NCBI GenBank assembly: GCA_934045905.1
Contig: OW203767.1
Span: 14,325,073-14,389,072, forward strand
Reading direction: 5' to 3'
DNA length: 64,000 bases
Source: Leuctra nigra
Taxonomy: Eukaryota; Arthropoda; Insecta; Plecoptera; Leuctridae
The position numbers and the translations under genes are program-made. How positions within the stretch are numbered: position 1 is the stretch's first letter; each line of letters starts with the position of its first letter. The notes beneath the pieces were generated by a model. The model had not been told where the DNA came from. It did no database searches and was given only the letters and a program-made list of their open reading frames with translations. Shown here one piece after another: positions 1 through 10,011 of the stretch.

Positions 1-118
1 TTCCAACATTATATTCTACCACATTCTATACCTACAATGAGACGATTCTTAAAATAACAGAAGAGGAAAGAACCCGTTTCCCGATCCACTTCGATTAAGA
101 GATTCGGTTTTCTTTTAG

Positions 119-270
119 CCTACTGGAAGAAGAAGTTGGAGAGCTATCGTGATTGGTTCATCGAAGAAGAGCAATTCAAGACGGACGAAAAGAAGAGAGT
201 TGGGAAGCCGAAGACTCAGGAGAGTCTGTTCGGTCTGGAAGGTTCCTTCAGACAACTGGCAGTTGATTAG
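119..270 (+). CDS. CRAL-TRIO lipid-transfer protein gene A, last exon only
   Basis: This is the terminal coding exon of a CRAL-TRIO (alpha-tocopherol-transfer-protein-like) gene whose other exons lie upstream of the window. It follows a pyrimidine-rich tract ending in TAG and opens in the same phase as exon 6 of genes B, C and D. It encodes YWKKKLESYRDWF near its start and ends ESLFGLEGSFRQLAVD before a TAG stop, clearly homologous to the EIWKKKVESYRDWF and ESMFGLEGSFRQLNVD ends of the three downstream paralogues. It is the most diverged of the four last exons (FIEEEQFKTDEKKRVG in place of the paralogues' LDDEQYRSNEKKRIG), so A is probably the oldest member of the array. The family binds small hydrophobic ligands in the cytosol; the ligand is unknown. 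Confidence 0.85.
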
Positions 271-470
271 TCCTTCATGTTGAGGGGAATTTCTCAACAA
301 CTTGTACATTGTGATATTTCATACAATCAATTTGTTATCTTCAATGTTCAGCTAAACGTCAGCTGCATCTCGAAATTACATAAAATATAAAATATCTGCT
401 GAATAGATCACGTAGAATCTACTCTAGGTACAACAAGTTTACAATGTTTTTCATGCTTGTATCATACTAA

Positions 471-476
471 AATAAA
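471..476 (+). terminator. polyadenylation signal of gene A
   Basis: AATAAA lies 201 bases after the stop codon of gene A, with a TG-rich stretch (TGTTGATCTTTTG) following. This is the usual layout of a polyadenylation signal and fits the end of the transcript. Confidence 0.55.
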
Positions 477-720
477 GCAATGTTGATCTTTTGTAATACT
501 TGATTCATTTATTAATTAAAGTAAGTACTAGTTAGTAGTTTTACGGGAAGACACAATAAATTAAGTAGAATGCCAATTTTCAACTTAATCATTATCGATT
601 GGTACTTTGAAATAAACACTTCTCATCCAGTTTGCAGTGATTTAGAATCTGTTCGAATCAATGGACCACCGCTTATCAATGCATGGCGAGATTTGCGCAA
701 GCTGCAGCAACTTCTGTGAG

Positions 721-830
721 TTGATAAGTGTTATCAATGAGATTGGAGATAAGCGACCTCCAAGTGACACTCGTCGGTGAGTTATCAGTTCTCCATCCTT
801 GAGGCGGGAGGTGGCAACGTTGCAAAAGGT
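721..830 (+). promoter_or_regulatory. Leader region of CRAL-TRIO gene B with GATA-like motifs
   Basis: The stretch has TTGATAAG (721-728), TTATCA (731-736) and AGATAAG (747-753), i.e. GATA-type motifs on both strands, followed about 75 bases later by a splice donor (GCAAAAG|GTGAGT, donor at 829). Genes C and D have the same arrangement ahead of their non-coding first exons: TTATCA, a 9-11 base gap, AGATAR, then a CAG|GTAAGA donor. I infer a promoter plus 5' UTR exon, with a leader intron running to the ATG-bearing exon at 1318. The transcription start itself cannot be placed. Confidence 0.45.
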
Positions 831-1317
831 GAGTTGCAAAATCACTTAATACTTGTTATCGAATGGTTTACGAGCAGATCATTTGAATTAAAGTTTTAAG
901 TCTCATCTCAGTTGCAATAATGTACTTGTAGGTTGTATCCGCTATCATCAAAAGCTTGAGGAATTAAGGGTACGTCGAATGTTTGACGATCGTAGTGTAA
1001 TCAAAGGTGTTTTCGCAACTATGATTCTTTTCCTAGAAGATCTTATTATCCTCTGAAACATTGGCATCGTTACATATCTAATTCGAAAATTATATTTAAA
1101 CTCGCTTTTTATTTAAACTCGCAAGTAAAATTTGTATATTTCGTAAAATAATTAAAATATTTGGACAGACATCTGTATTTTTTAAGATCAAATCCACTAC
1201 CTTACATTTCTGATGCAAAATCATAACAGCTGAAAGCACATCTCGTTTGAGATGCATTATTGTGATTGGGAGCTTGGTGTAAATAAGTCGCAACTAAGTA
1301 TGTCCCTCTATGTGTAG

Positions 1318-4300
1318 ATGCCGTTGAATGTTCGTCCGCTGAGTCCTCGGCTGCAGGAAGTGGCCATCAGGGAGTTGCACGAGGATCCCGCCAGAGTGGA
1401 GCAAGACGTCGCTCACATCAAAGAGTGGCTCAAGAAACAACCACATCTGCACGCGAGGACGGGTCAGTCCAGTTTACATAGATCATGATATAAAGACAGC
1501 TAATTACTTCAACTTGGGTGCAAATAAATTAGAGAAAAATTAATTATACATTTACAAAAACTTACTCTGATTGTGCTAATGTTTGTAGGTTCACAATTGT
1601 TATTCCACTTCTTCGGCGGTGCATTAAGATACCTCTAACATTATGCCAGATGTAGACGCAAGTTATTATTTGCTGAAATTAAAGGTCGGAAAAAATTAGT
1701 AGCTATACAGATGCTCAAAAACGGTACCGTTTTCAATAACTGATTGTTTGTATTGTATTTCAATATCGAGTGTTATTGCTTGCCGTCCATGTCCCTGAAC
1801 CCTGAGCATAACAAGGACGGAATAATCTGAGTTTATATAATTTCCATCGTTCTTGCTTGCAGACGACCAATGGCTGCTGACCTTCCTGCGAGGCTGCAAG
1901 TTCAGTCTGGAGAGGACCAAAGAGAAGCTGGACTGCTACTACACAGTGAGAACACTGCTTCCTGAATACTTCACCAACAGAGACCCGATGTTGCCAGAGA
2001 TCCAGGAGGTGCTGAAACTTGGGTGAGTCATTCGGGCATGGCCTCCTTGCCCCCCCCCCCCCCCCATGAATACGCCCTTGCGTGTGAGTGCGATAAGTGT
2101 GGGCTAGAACCATGAATACTGCTATGAAGAGTCTGGAATTGATATAGCCCATTCTTCCTCTCAATGCGCAGGTCTCACTTGCCTCTGCCGCACCTCGACG
2201 CTCAAGGCCGCCGTGTGCTCGTCGCCAGAGGAGGTCTCAGCGATCCCGGCAAGATCCCCATCGAGATCGGCATCAAAGCGAACCTGATGATCGTAGACAT
2301 CATGTCTCTCAATGCGCAGGTCTCACTTGCCTCTGCCGCACCTCGACGCTCAAGGCCGCCGTGTGCTCGTCGCCAGAGGAGGTCTCAGCGATCCCGGCAA
2401 GATCCCCATCGAGATCGGCATCAAAGAGAACCTGATGATCGTAGACATCATGTCTCTCAATGCGCAGGTCTCACTTGCCTCTGCCGCACCTCGACGCTCA
2501 AGGCCGCCGTGTGCTCGTCGCCAGAGGAGGTCTCAGCGATCCCGGCAAGATCCCCATCGAGATCGGCATCAAAGCGAACCTGATGATCGTAGACATCATG
2601 TCTCTCAATGCGCAGGTCTCACTTGCCTCTGCCGCACCTCGACGCTCAAGGCCGCCGTGTGCTCGTCGCCAGAGGAGGTCTCAGCGATCCCGGCAAGATC
2701 CCCATCGAGATCGGCATCAAAGCGAACCTGATGATCGTAGACATCATGTCTCTCAATGCGCAGGTCTCACTTGCCTCTGCCGCACCTCGACGCTCAAGGC
2801 CGCCGTGTGCTCGTCGCCAGAGGAGGTCTCAGCGATCCCGGCAAGATCCCCATCGAGATCGGCATCAAAGCGAACCTGATGATCATAGACATCATGTTGA
2901 TGGAGGACGACGATTACGTCATCAGCGGGGACGTGTCGCTCATGGACTTTGACGGCATCGGGCTTGCGCACATGGTGCATTTCACTCCGTCGCTGGCTAA
3001 GAAGATGACTTCCATATTCATGGTACAAACCCTTAAGGGGTTTATATTTATATTTATTTCATATTTCGTTTAGAGCTGTTTTAGAGCGAAATACAAAATA
3101 TAAATTGCCATATTTGGCAAACGGTTACGAATATCGAAAAAGCAAGTCAGAGGTAACATGTATTGAACCTTTCACTACATTTTCATCGCTTACTGTCATA
3201 ACTTTGCTCCTACTATGTGGTCGGGCACTAAAACGCTCCGTCGCTCGTCCGTCTCTCACACGGAGTGTTTTCGTGCCCGACCACATAGTAGGAGCAAAGT
3301 TATGACAGTAAGCGATGAAAATTTAGTTGTTAAAGGTTCAATACATATCACCTGTGACTTAAGCTTTTTCGATATTCGTAACCGTTTGCCAAATATGGCA
3401 ATTTATATTTTATATTTGCCTCTAAAACCGCTCCAAACCGACCTTTGGCGGGAAAAAATATATGACCGGCCTACGAAACCCCGCCAACAATGTCTATGCC
3501 CTGACCCATGTTTGTGATCTTGCAGGACGGATATCCAACTCGTCCGAAAGGAATCAACTACATCCACATGCCCAGCAGTTTCATGACTCTTTTCAACATG
3601 ATGAAGACTTTCATCAAAGAGAAGATCGTGCGCCGGGTAAGCCGAGACAACTTGTACTAGACACTAGTAGACCAGCGTTGACATGTGAACCCTATCGGTG
3701 ATGGTTGTTGTGGTCATGTTTCAACCTTCTTTACATAGTTGCATCAAGAGATGCTCTTATAGTACGGATTATAAGAATAGGCGATGAGATGTTTCGATAT
3801 TGAACACTTATGAATAAAAACTGCAGGTCCCAATAATGTCATCGACCACAAAAATGTTTAGTAAAGAGCAATGAAGATAGTTTCTATAATGCTATTTGCA
3901 TGGCATTTTATGGTCGAAGATGTGACAATTTACAAGAATAATACATGAGCTTAGTAGAAGCCTTTTCCTTTTTGTTAAGAATAAGTACATATTTTAATTT
4001 TGTCTGGTGTTTGTTTCTAGTTGCATATACATGAGAACATGGAATCACTTTATACGCAGATGCCACAGAAGAATCTACCAGTGGAATATGGTGGAGAAGG
4101 AGGCTCATTGGCCGAGTTAACTGGTAAACAACTAATCAAAAGAACTCCGGACAAAATACATTTTAAAATAATGTAGTGCATTTTACGTTCTATACAGATG
4201 ATTCAAGTATTATATTATTTGTTCTTAACTCTAGTAATGATAAAAATGTTGCCCTGTTGTAGAAATCTGGAAGAAGAAGGTGGAGAGCTACCGAGACTGG

Positions 4301-4414
4301 TTCAAGGACGACGAGCAATACAGATCCAACGAGAAGAAGAGGATTGGAAAACCAAAGACACAAGAAAGCATGTTCGGTCTGGAGGGCTCGTTCAGGCAAC
4401 TCAATGTGGATTAG
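1318..4414 (+). CDS. CRAL-TRIO / alpha-tocopherol transfer protein-like gene B
   Basis: Exons: 1318-1462, 1863-2022, 2764-3022, 3526-3636, 4021-4123, 4263-4414. All junctions are GT-AG and the phases close to give 309 residues, the usual length for this family. Residues ~45-95 form the helical CRAL_TRIO_N region (DDQWLLTFLRGCKFSLERTK). Residues ~105-265 are the CRAL-TRIO lipid-binding fold, including MEDDDY and GGSLAEL. No signal peptide or membrane segment is seen, so a cytosolic carrier of a small hydrophobic ligand is expected; the ligand is not known. Start: the ATG follows a TGTGTAG acceptor and is conserved in C and D. Odd: exon 3 is preceded by four extra copies of its own acceptor and 5' part (148-bp array), and only the last acceptor, at 2764, keeps the frame. 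If the first acceptor is used, the message is frameshifted. Exon 5 is one codon shorter than in C and D. Confidence 0.85.
2157..2896 (+). repeat. 148-bp x5 tandem array of exon 3 acceptor plus 5' exon of gene B
   Basis: Five near-identical 148-bp units each carry the 3' splice site (TCTCTCAATGCGCAG) and the first 133 bases of exon 3. Differences between units are few: GAGAAC in unit 2 where the others have GCGAAC, and GATCATAG in unit 5 where the others have GATCGTAG. Only unit 5 continues into the rest of the exon. Since 148 is not a multiple of three, reading through units changes frame and meets a stop in the third unit. The best pyrimidine tract (CCATTCTTCCTCTC) stands before unit 1, so the original acceptor context and the intact exon are now 592 bases apart. 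Confidence 0.9.
3073..3434. repeat. Foldback (long inverted repeat) element in intron 3 of gene B
   Basis: Two arms of about 160 bases face each other around a short centre near 3255. The left arm begins GAGCTGTTTTAGAG and the right arm ends CTCTAAAACCGCTC. The inner parts CATAGTAGGAGCAAAG and CTTTGCTCCTACTATG are perfect complements. A few differences outside the centre show it is not brand new. It has no coding capacity and is best called a foldback MITE lying wholly inside the intron. Confidence 0.8.
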
Positions 4415-4806
4415 AAATTAGTTATTAATATTAGGAGCAAAACATGACCATGGGAAACTTACTGTTTTATTTATATTTGTATTTATTTACTATTATATTA
4501 TTATGTACAAGAATAATTTTCAGAATTGTTATGTTCAAATTAAAGCGAATGTTGAAATTAAAAATCTGTAAATTATGAAAGATAATATGACAATATTCAT
4601 GTGTCTTAACAAACTGTGCTAGAGAGAAAGCAAAACGTCCAATCGATTGTGATGAAAGATGCGTATAGTTTTCATGACGCTTAAAGTCTGATAATATTAG
4701 CGATAAGATCATTAGAGGTTGGCCCTGATTAGTCCGATGAATGAATACCAAATATTGAAGTTCTATTTATCTCATTAAAATCGATTTCACTGTGAGACAG
4801 CTTCAT

Positions 4807-5204
4807 CCCCATAAAAAACACTTCGTGTAAAAATACCAGCCAAGTCTCTTCAACTAAAAAAAAATATGAAATCTAAAAATTCTGCACTGAAAAGTAGTGA
4901 TATCAAAAAATTAGCCAAGTCAAAACTTTATTTGAAAATCAAAAAATACTTGGCGCATCGTGTACTTAAATAGCTTGGAAGTATAAGCCAATTATAAATT
5001 ATACATGAAATATACATATACATAGTATACCTATAATGCCCTAAAAAAAACGATGCGCCAAGTATTTTTTGATTTTCAAATAAAGTTTTGACTTGGCTAA
5101 TTTTTTGATATCACTACTTTTCAGTGCAGAATTTTTAGATTTCATATTTTTTTTTAGTTGAAGAGACTTGGCTGGTATTTTTACACGAAGTGTTTTTTAT
5201 GGGG
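4807..5204. repeat. Foldback MITE with perfect 154-bp inverted arms
   Basis: The left arm (4807-4960) and right arm (5051-5204) are exact reverse complements as far as I can read, separated by a 90-base AT-rich spacer. The ends read CCCCATAAAAAACACTTCG and the inner ends ATACTTGGCGCATCG. It lies 3' of gene B. Flanking AT dinucleotides could be a short target duplication. No open frame is present. Perfect arms imply recent insertion or recent repair of one arm from the other. Confidence 0.85.
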
Positions 5205-5389
5205 ATATCACTCCTGTTTTTAGTTTATTCTAACAACTTGTGACACATATGAAATGAACAATTACTAAATTCTTTTAAAAAATCATCACCCTTTACAATT
5301 TCGTTACCACTAATGAATAGCAGCGTATGGTCCTAAATAATTGCTTTAAATGATCTTTCACGAAGAATAGCAAAGGTTTCATTCCAATC

Positions 5390-6330
5390 AGTCAACCCAG
5401 TTCCGAGATATGGAAACACTTCGGTTTTCAAAATGGCTGCTGAACTTTCTGCAATGCCACATAGAATTTATTTCTATAAATGATGTGTATCATTTTAAGC
5501 TTTCTGAATATGTATTTATTGTATAGGAGGGAATTATAATAATTTATACATTTGAATGACGTCATTTCCGGTCTCATAAATAGGAAAATTCTATTTGTAC
5601 TGTTCATATTCCATAGAGATGGCCATCCGAATCGTTTGGCGCTAGTTTCATACCGATTTGTCTACCAGTTTTTGAGATATGACGTTACTTCCGGTTTAAA
5701 AATGGCGGCTGAAATCTCTGACCCCTTGAAGTATATTTGAAACATGATTATAATTTTATAAGCTGTCTCAAATAGTATATTTATTACATCAAAATAAAAA
5801 TTTGTGAGATTATTAAAATGTGTGACGTCATTTCCGGTTTAGGTATGAGAAACTGCAAATATTATTGATGATAATACATAAAGTTGACCGTCTAAATTGT
5901 TTTGCGCTGGTTTCGTTGAAATCTATTTAGCCGTTATTGAGATATGATGTCACTTCCGGTTTCAAAATGGCGGCTTCCGGTTGGTTTTATAACAAGTCAC
6001 ATGAGACGTCAAAAGTACATACGTTACATAAATATCAAAATAATCGGATCAATCTTTGTTGCCAAAAAGCCAATCGATGTATTTCAAATTTCATTACGTC
6101 ATTTCCGGTTTCTTTAACATAATGTTTAGTCTTTTGCTGCTTATCATGCATATAGATAACCGTCTGGATCGTTTGGCGCAATTTTCGTTCCAATCGGTCC
6201 AGCCGTTGACGAGATATGACGTCACTTCCGGTTTCAAAATGGCGGCATAAAACCAGTTATAGCAAAAGGCACCTCAGACGCCAAAAGTGCATATGTGGTA
6301 AAAATTTTAAATCAATCGGTTCAGCCGTTT
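5390..6330. repeat. Imperfect tandem repeat, ~270-bp period
   Basis: The sentence-like motif GAGATATGACGTCACTTCC followed by GGTTTCAAAATGGCGGC recurs at about 5403, 5671, 5939 and 6213, a spacing of 268, 268 and 274. A second GACGTCATTTCCGGT motif lies between them at about 5559, 5824 and 6097. Units differ by many substitutions. There is no open frame of note. It looks like an old satellite-like or element-derived array in the spacer between genes B and C. Confidence 0.7.
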
Positions 6331-7080
6331 ATGCTGTGGCCTGTTTACCATATTTTAGCTCCACCCTACTACTACTACTGAGATTATTATTATGAAAACC
6401 GCCCTAAAACACTGTTTTCACGGCCCTCTAGCGCGCAAAGGGCGTAACCTATTGTTCCCAAATTTGGTATATGTTGTAGGGTGGGCCATAGCTCGAAATT
6501 AAGATATATCGCAACAATGTGAGATTTTCCAATTTTAAGATCCAGTAGGCCGAAAATGCCACTTTGATGCTTACAGTAAAAGTGGGTTTGCTCCAGCCTT
6601 TTTAAATGAGTGTGTGCGCGCGCCGTACGACTTGGCTGGCGTGGAGCGACCGCTCCACTAGATTAAATAATGGGATAGCATGAAAAACATTATTAACAAC
6701 CCGGTTCAACAAATCAAATTAATTAAACTGGCAATCTGATTGGTTCGATTTATTTGTATACACGTAAGGAATATCGAAAGCCCTCGCTCGAGGGCCAGCG
6801 ACAACAATCGAAAGCCACCAGTTAATTGTATTCATTTTGCAATATAATGGCTTCAACTCTTGCACTGGAGAGAAAGAGAGGTAAACAAATAATGGTAAGA
6901 ATCTTTTCCATTCAGCCAACTTATAAAATTGAATAATATGAAGTACACAGACGAGATCTGATTTAGGAAAGATTTCTCATCAAAAGTTTCCAGGTCGATC
7001 ATGCATGTAAAATGCACTTCTGTCCATGATTACGTCACAATGATAACGTGGTATCAAATACGCTACTGCATCGTTATAAT
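6331..7080. other. Intergenic spacer, no gene seen
   Basis: AT-rich spacer between the 270-bp repeats and the leader of gene C. It contains a short CTACTACTACTACTG run and no convincing exon on either strand. Confidence 0.5.
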
Positions 7081-7084
7081 CTCT

Positions 7085-7180
7085 GGAGTGTTATCATTGA
7101 GTTGGGAGATAAACTGACATTGTTGACAACAATCTCTCAGTTGTGTGCTCTTGTTCCACGTGGTCACAGCTTCACAGGTA
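7085..7180 (+). promoter_or_regulatory. Leader region and non-coding first exon of gene C
   Basis: TTATCA (7091-7096) and AGATAA (7108-7113) are followed by the block ACGTGGTCACAGCTTCACAG and a strong donor, GTAAGA, at 7178. Gene D has ACGTGGTGACAGCATTACAG before an identical donor, so this is very likely the non-coding first exon of gene C. Upstream sequence also aligns with D (GTATCAAATAC here, CTATCAAATAC there). The leader intron that starts here has been enlarged by a LINE and a foldback to nearly 3 kb. Confidence 0.5.
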
Positions 7181-7349
7181 AGAAATAGCACATGTATAGG
7201 ATTTAGATATCGTTAAACCATTTATTATTGAAATCCTTATTTCCTCACATAGGGTATTCATACATTTATACCATTATTTTTCAAGTCAGTTCATCATCAG
7301 TTAATTTAAAAAAATTGAAGATATCGTGTCGTGACAAAGCAAGTATAAT

Positions 7350-9810
7350 GCTGGCTTTCCATGCTCCGTTATCAGTAACACAGCCCACAAGAATTACTAT
7401 GTCTTCTAGTACAATGATTGACTTAGCAATAACTAATAACAGTAGAATCATATCTGTCTCAGTAGAAAGTAGCTTAAATATATCAGATCATGAAATGCTT
7501 GTTATTAATATGAACTGTCCGTCAAATGTAAGCAATAATAATGTTGAGAAAATAACTAAAACTATAGAGGACTGGTCAAAGTATGATGCTCAGCTACTAA
7601 GGATGGATCTTATTGAATGTGACTGGTCCATTCAAAATGAAGATGTAGATGGAAAGATGGAAGTATTAATAAGAAATATTCTTGAGTGTAAAGGTAATCA
7701 GGTGAAGACTAAAGTTATTGATGCAGGCACGAAGAGACAGCCATGGATAAATAGTGAAGTGCTTGAAAACATAAAAGTGAGAGACTTATGTTACATACGA
7801 GCCAAACATTATAACAGAGAAGAGTTCTGGACCTGTTTTAAAGTGCGACGAAACCATGTAAAATCACTTATTAGAAGAAATGAACGTGAGTACTATTCCA
7901 ATAAAATAGACAAGGGTCAGCACTACCAGTAAAAAAAACTGTTCTAAATCTGAAATTAGGAACGTGGATGGTGAGACTATACAGGATTGTAAGAAAATAT
8001 CGAATGTGTTTAATGAGTACTTCGTATATAGTGTAGAGGAGATTGTTGAAAGCATCAGGGATGTGGATATGAATAATTTGACTGATGAGTTAAAACAATC
8101 TGTACAATTAGAAACGTTTAAAAGAAGTAACACCTGCACCTTAATGTCATTCAATAATGTTAAAATAATGCAGTTGGACAAAGCTGTGGGGAAACTAAAA
8201 AACAAGAAAGGGTCAACTGATGGAATAAATACTTGGCTTTTCAAAGATTCCTATCAGGTAATTAAATATAGGCTGCTAGATATAATAAACATGTCACTCT
8301 TTCAAGGTAAATTTCCTAAAATGCTAAAAGAAGCGGTCATACAACCAGTATGTAAAGTTTTTAACTCAATTGAAATATGTAACTTTAGACCGATTAATAT
8401 GTTTAGTGTTTTAGATAAGGTATTTGAGACTTTAGTACATGATCAATTGTATGAGTACTTTGAGAACAATAATTTAATTGTTCCCCATCAGTCTGGGTTT
8501 CGGAGGATCCACTCATGTGAAACTGCGTTTCAAAATGTCATTAGCAAGTGGTTGGAAGATCTGGACAGGAAAGAGGTTACCATTGCAGTGTTTCTTGACC
8601 TCAAAAGAGCGTTTGAGGTTGTCAACGTGAAGAGACTGCTGAAGAAACTGGAGTTCATTTACGGAGTGACTGGTATGCCATTGGCATGGCTAGAGGATTA
8701 TCTTATTAATCGGAGCCAGAAAGTTCGATATGATAATGCTATTTCTGATCGGATGGAATGTCATAATGGAGTGCCGCAGGGCTCTGTCTTGGGACCCCTG
8801 CTATTTACAATATGTATCAATGACCTGAAAATGTGTAATTCTAATATGTTCCTCAACATGTATGCGGATGATATGGTTATTTCTTTGAGTGGATCAAATG
8901 TATTTGAAATGATGTCGCAAATGAATAGCGAGTTAGAAAACATTGCTACATGGCTAGAGATTAACAAACTGAAACTAAATGTAAATAAGTCCAAATCAAT
9001 GTTCATAGGAGTTACTAATAAGATGAGTGAACAACTGTTAACGTGTAATGTAAAGTTAAACATAAGAGGGGATGAGATCCAAGTTGTTAAAGAATTTAAA
9101 TACTTAGGCATAATATTAGATGATAAATTAGAATTTAAACTACATGCTGAATATATGATAAAGAAGATAGGAAAAAAGATAGGATATCTCAGAAGAATAG
9201 GAGGAAAATTGTCGTACTGGTCAAGATGTATGGTATACAACACCATAATTAAGCCACATTTCGAATATGGAGCAACAATTCTCTTACATGTAAATAAAAA
9301 TCACTTGGATAGATTACAAATATTACAAAATAAGGCCATGAGAACGATCATCAGATGTGGTAGAGAAACACCTATCTTGACAATGTTAGACATGCTGGAG
9401 TGGCTGAGTATTAAGCAGTCTGTGTTACTATTAGTTCTTATATTTATGTTTAAAATTAGTATTGGCCTTATGCCACAATACATCTTAGATAAATTAGATA
9501 ATGTTAAAACAATTCATAATATTAGTACTAGAGCAGCCAGCAGTGGAATGTGGTTTAAGAAACACTGTTATAGTAAGAAATGGTATGCATCAATTTTTAA
9601 CACTGGAAGCAAAATTTATGACAGGTTACCTGTAGACATTAGAAATGAAAAACATGTATGTTCATTTAAAGCTCATTGTATTGTGTGGATAAAGCGACAA
9701 TCAGTTGATGATGTATTCTAAGTGTAATATATGTGCTGTTGGTAACAAGTGTATCTGTAATGTTACTGGCTTAGTAAGCTAAATAAAATCTATAAATACA
9801 AATACAAATT
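7350..9810 (+). mobile_element. 5'-truncated non-LTR retrotransposon (LINE), broken frame
   Basis: The first frame (to 7932) encodes the C-terminal part of an AP-endonuclease domain (TQPTRIT, then STMIDLAIT, then SDHEMLVI). The second frame (7964-9721) encodes a reverse transcriptase with the block GVPQGSVLGPLLF, the catalytic YADD box and motif A as FLDLKRAF, plus the usual C-terminal segment ending in SKIYDRLPVDI. The two frames are separated by a frame change at an A8 run near 7930, so this copy is not intact. The 5' UTR, first ORF and most of the endonuclease are absent. The 3' end is an A-rich AAATACAAATACAAATT tail. The Jockey/CR1-like layout is inferred from the domain order. It lies in the leader intron of gene C in the sense orientation. 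Confidence 0.85.
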
Positions 9811-9966
9811 ATCTTCCGTCAACGTCCGACACCGTCCGACGAAAACGACCACGTGACCCGTCTCGACCAATCAGAGCCATCCCCAAAAATCTCGGACGGC
9901 GAGGGATTGGCCGAGACGGGTCACGTGGTCGTTTTCGTCGGACGGTGTCGGACGTTGACGGAAGAT
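9811..9966. repeat. GC-rich foldback with 62-bp arms
   Basis: Arms 9811-9872 and 9905-9966 are reverse complements with one mismatch, around a 32-base loop. Outer ends read ATCTTCCGTCAACGTCC and its complement. It is much more GC-rich than its surroundings and abuts the A-rich tail of the LINE. It ends only 45 bases before the ATG of gene C. A miniature inverted-repeat element is the simplest reading. Confidence 0.85.
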
Positions 9967-10011
9967 GACGGATCATGGAAAGCCAGCTTTAGTTGTGTTT
10001 CCACGCGTAGA

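Noticed and set aside
2164..2952. Repeated ~139-residue open frames across the 148-bp array
   Set aside because: They are read-through products of tandem copies of exon 3 in changing frames; only the last copy is joined to a real exon.
9853..10011. N-terminal extension of gene C through the foldback
   Set aside because: The in-frame codons lie in the inverted repeat, are not homologous to B or D, and an acceptor-like TAG stands at the ATG.
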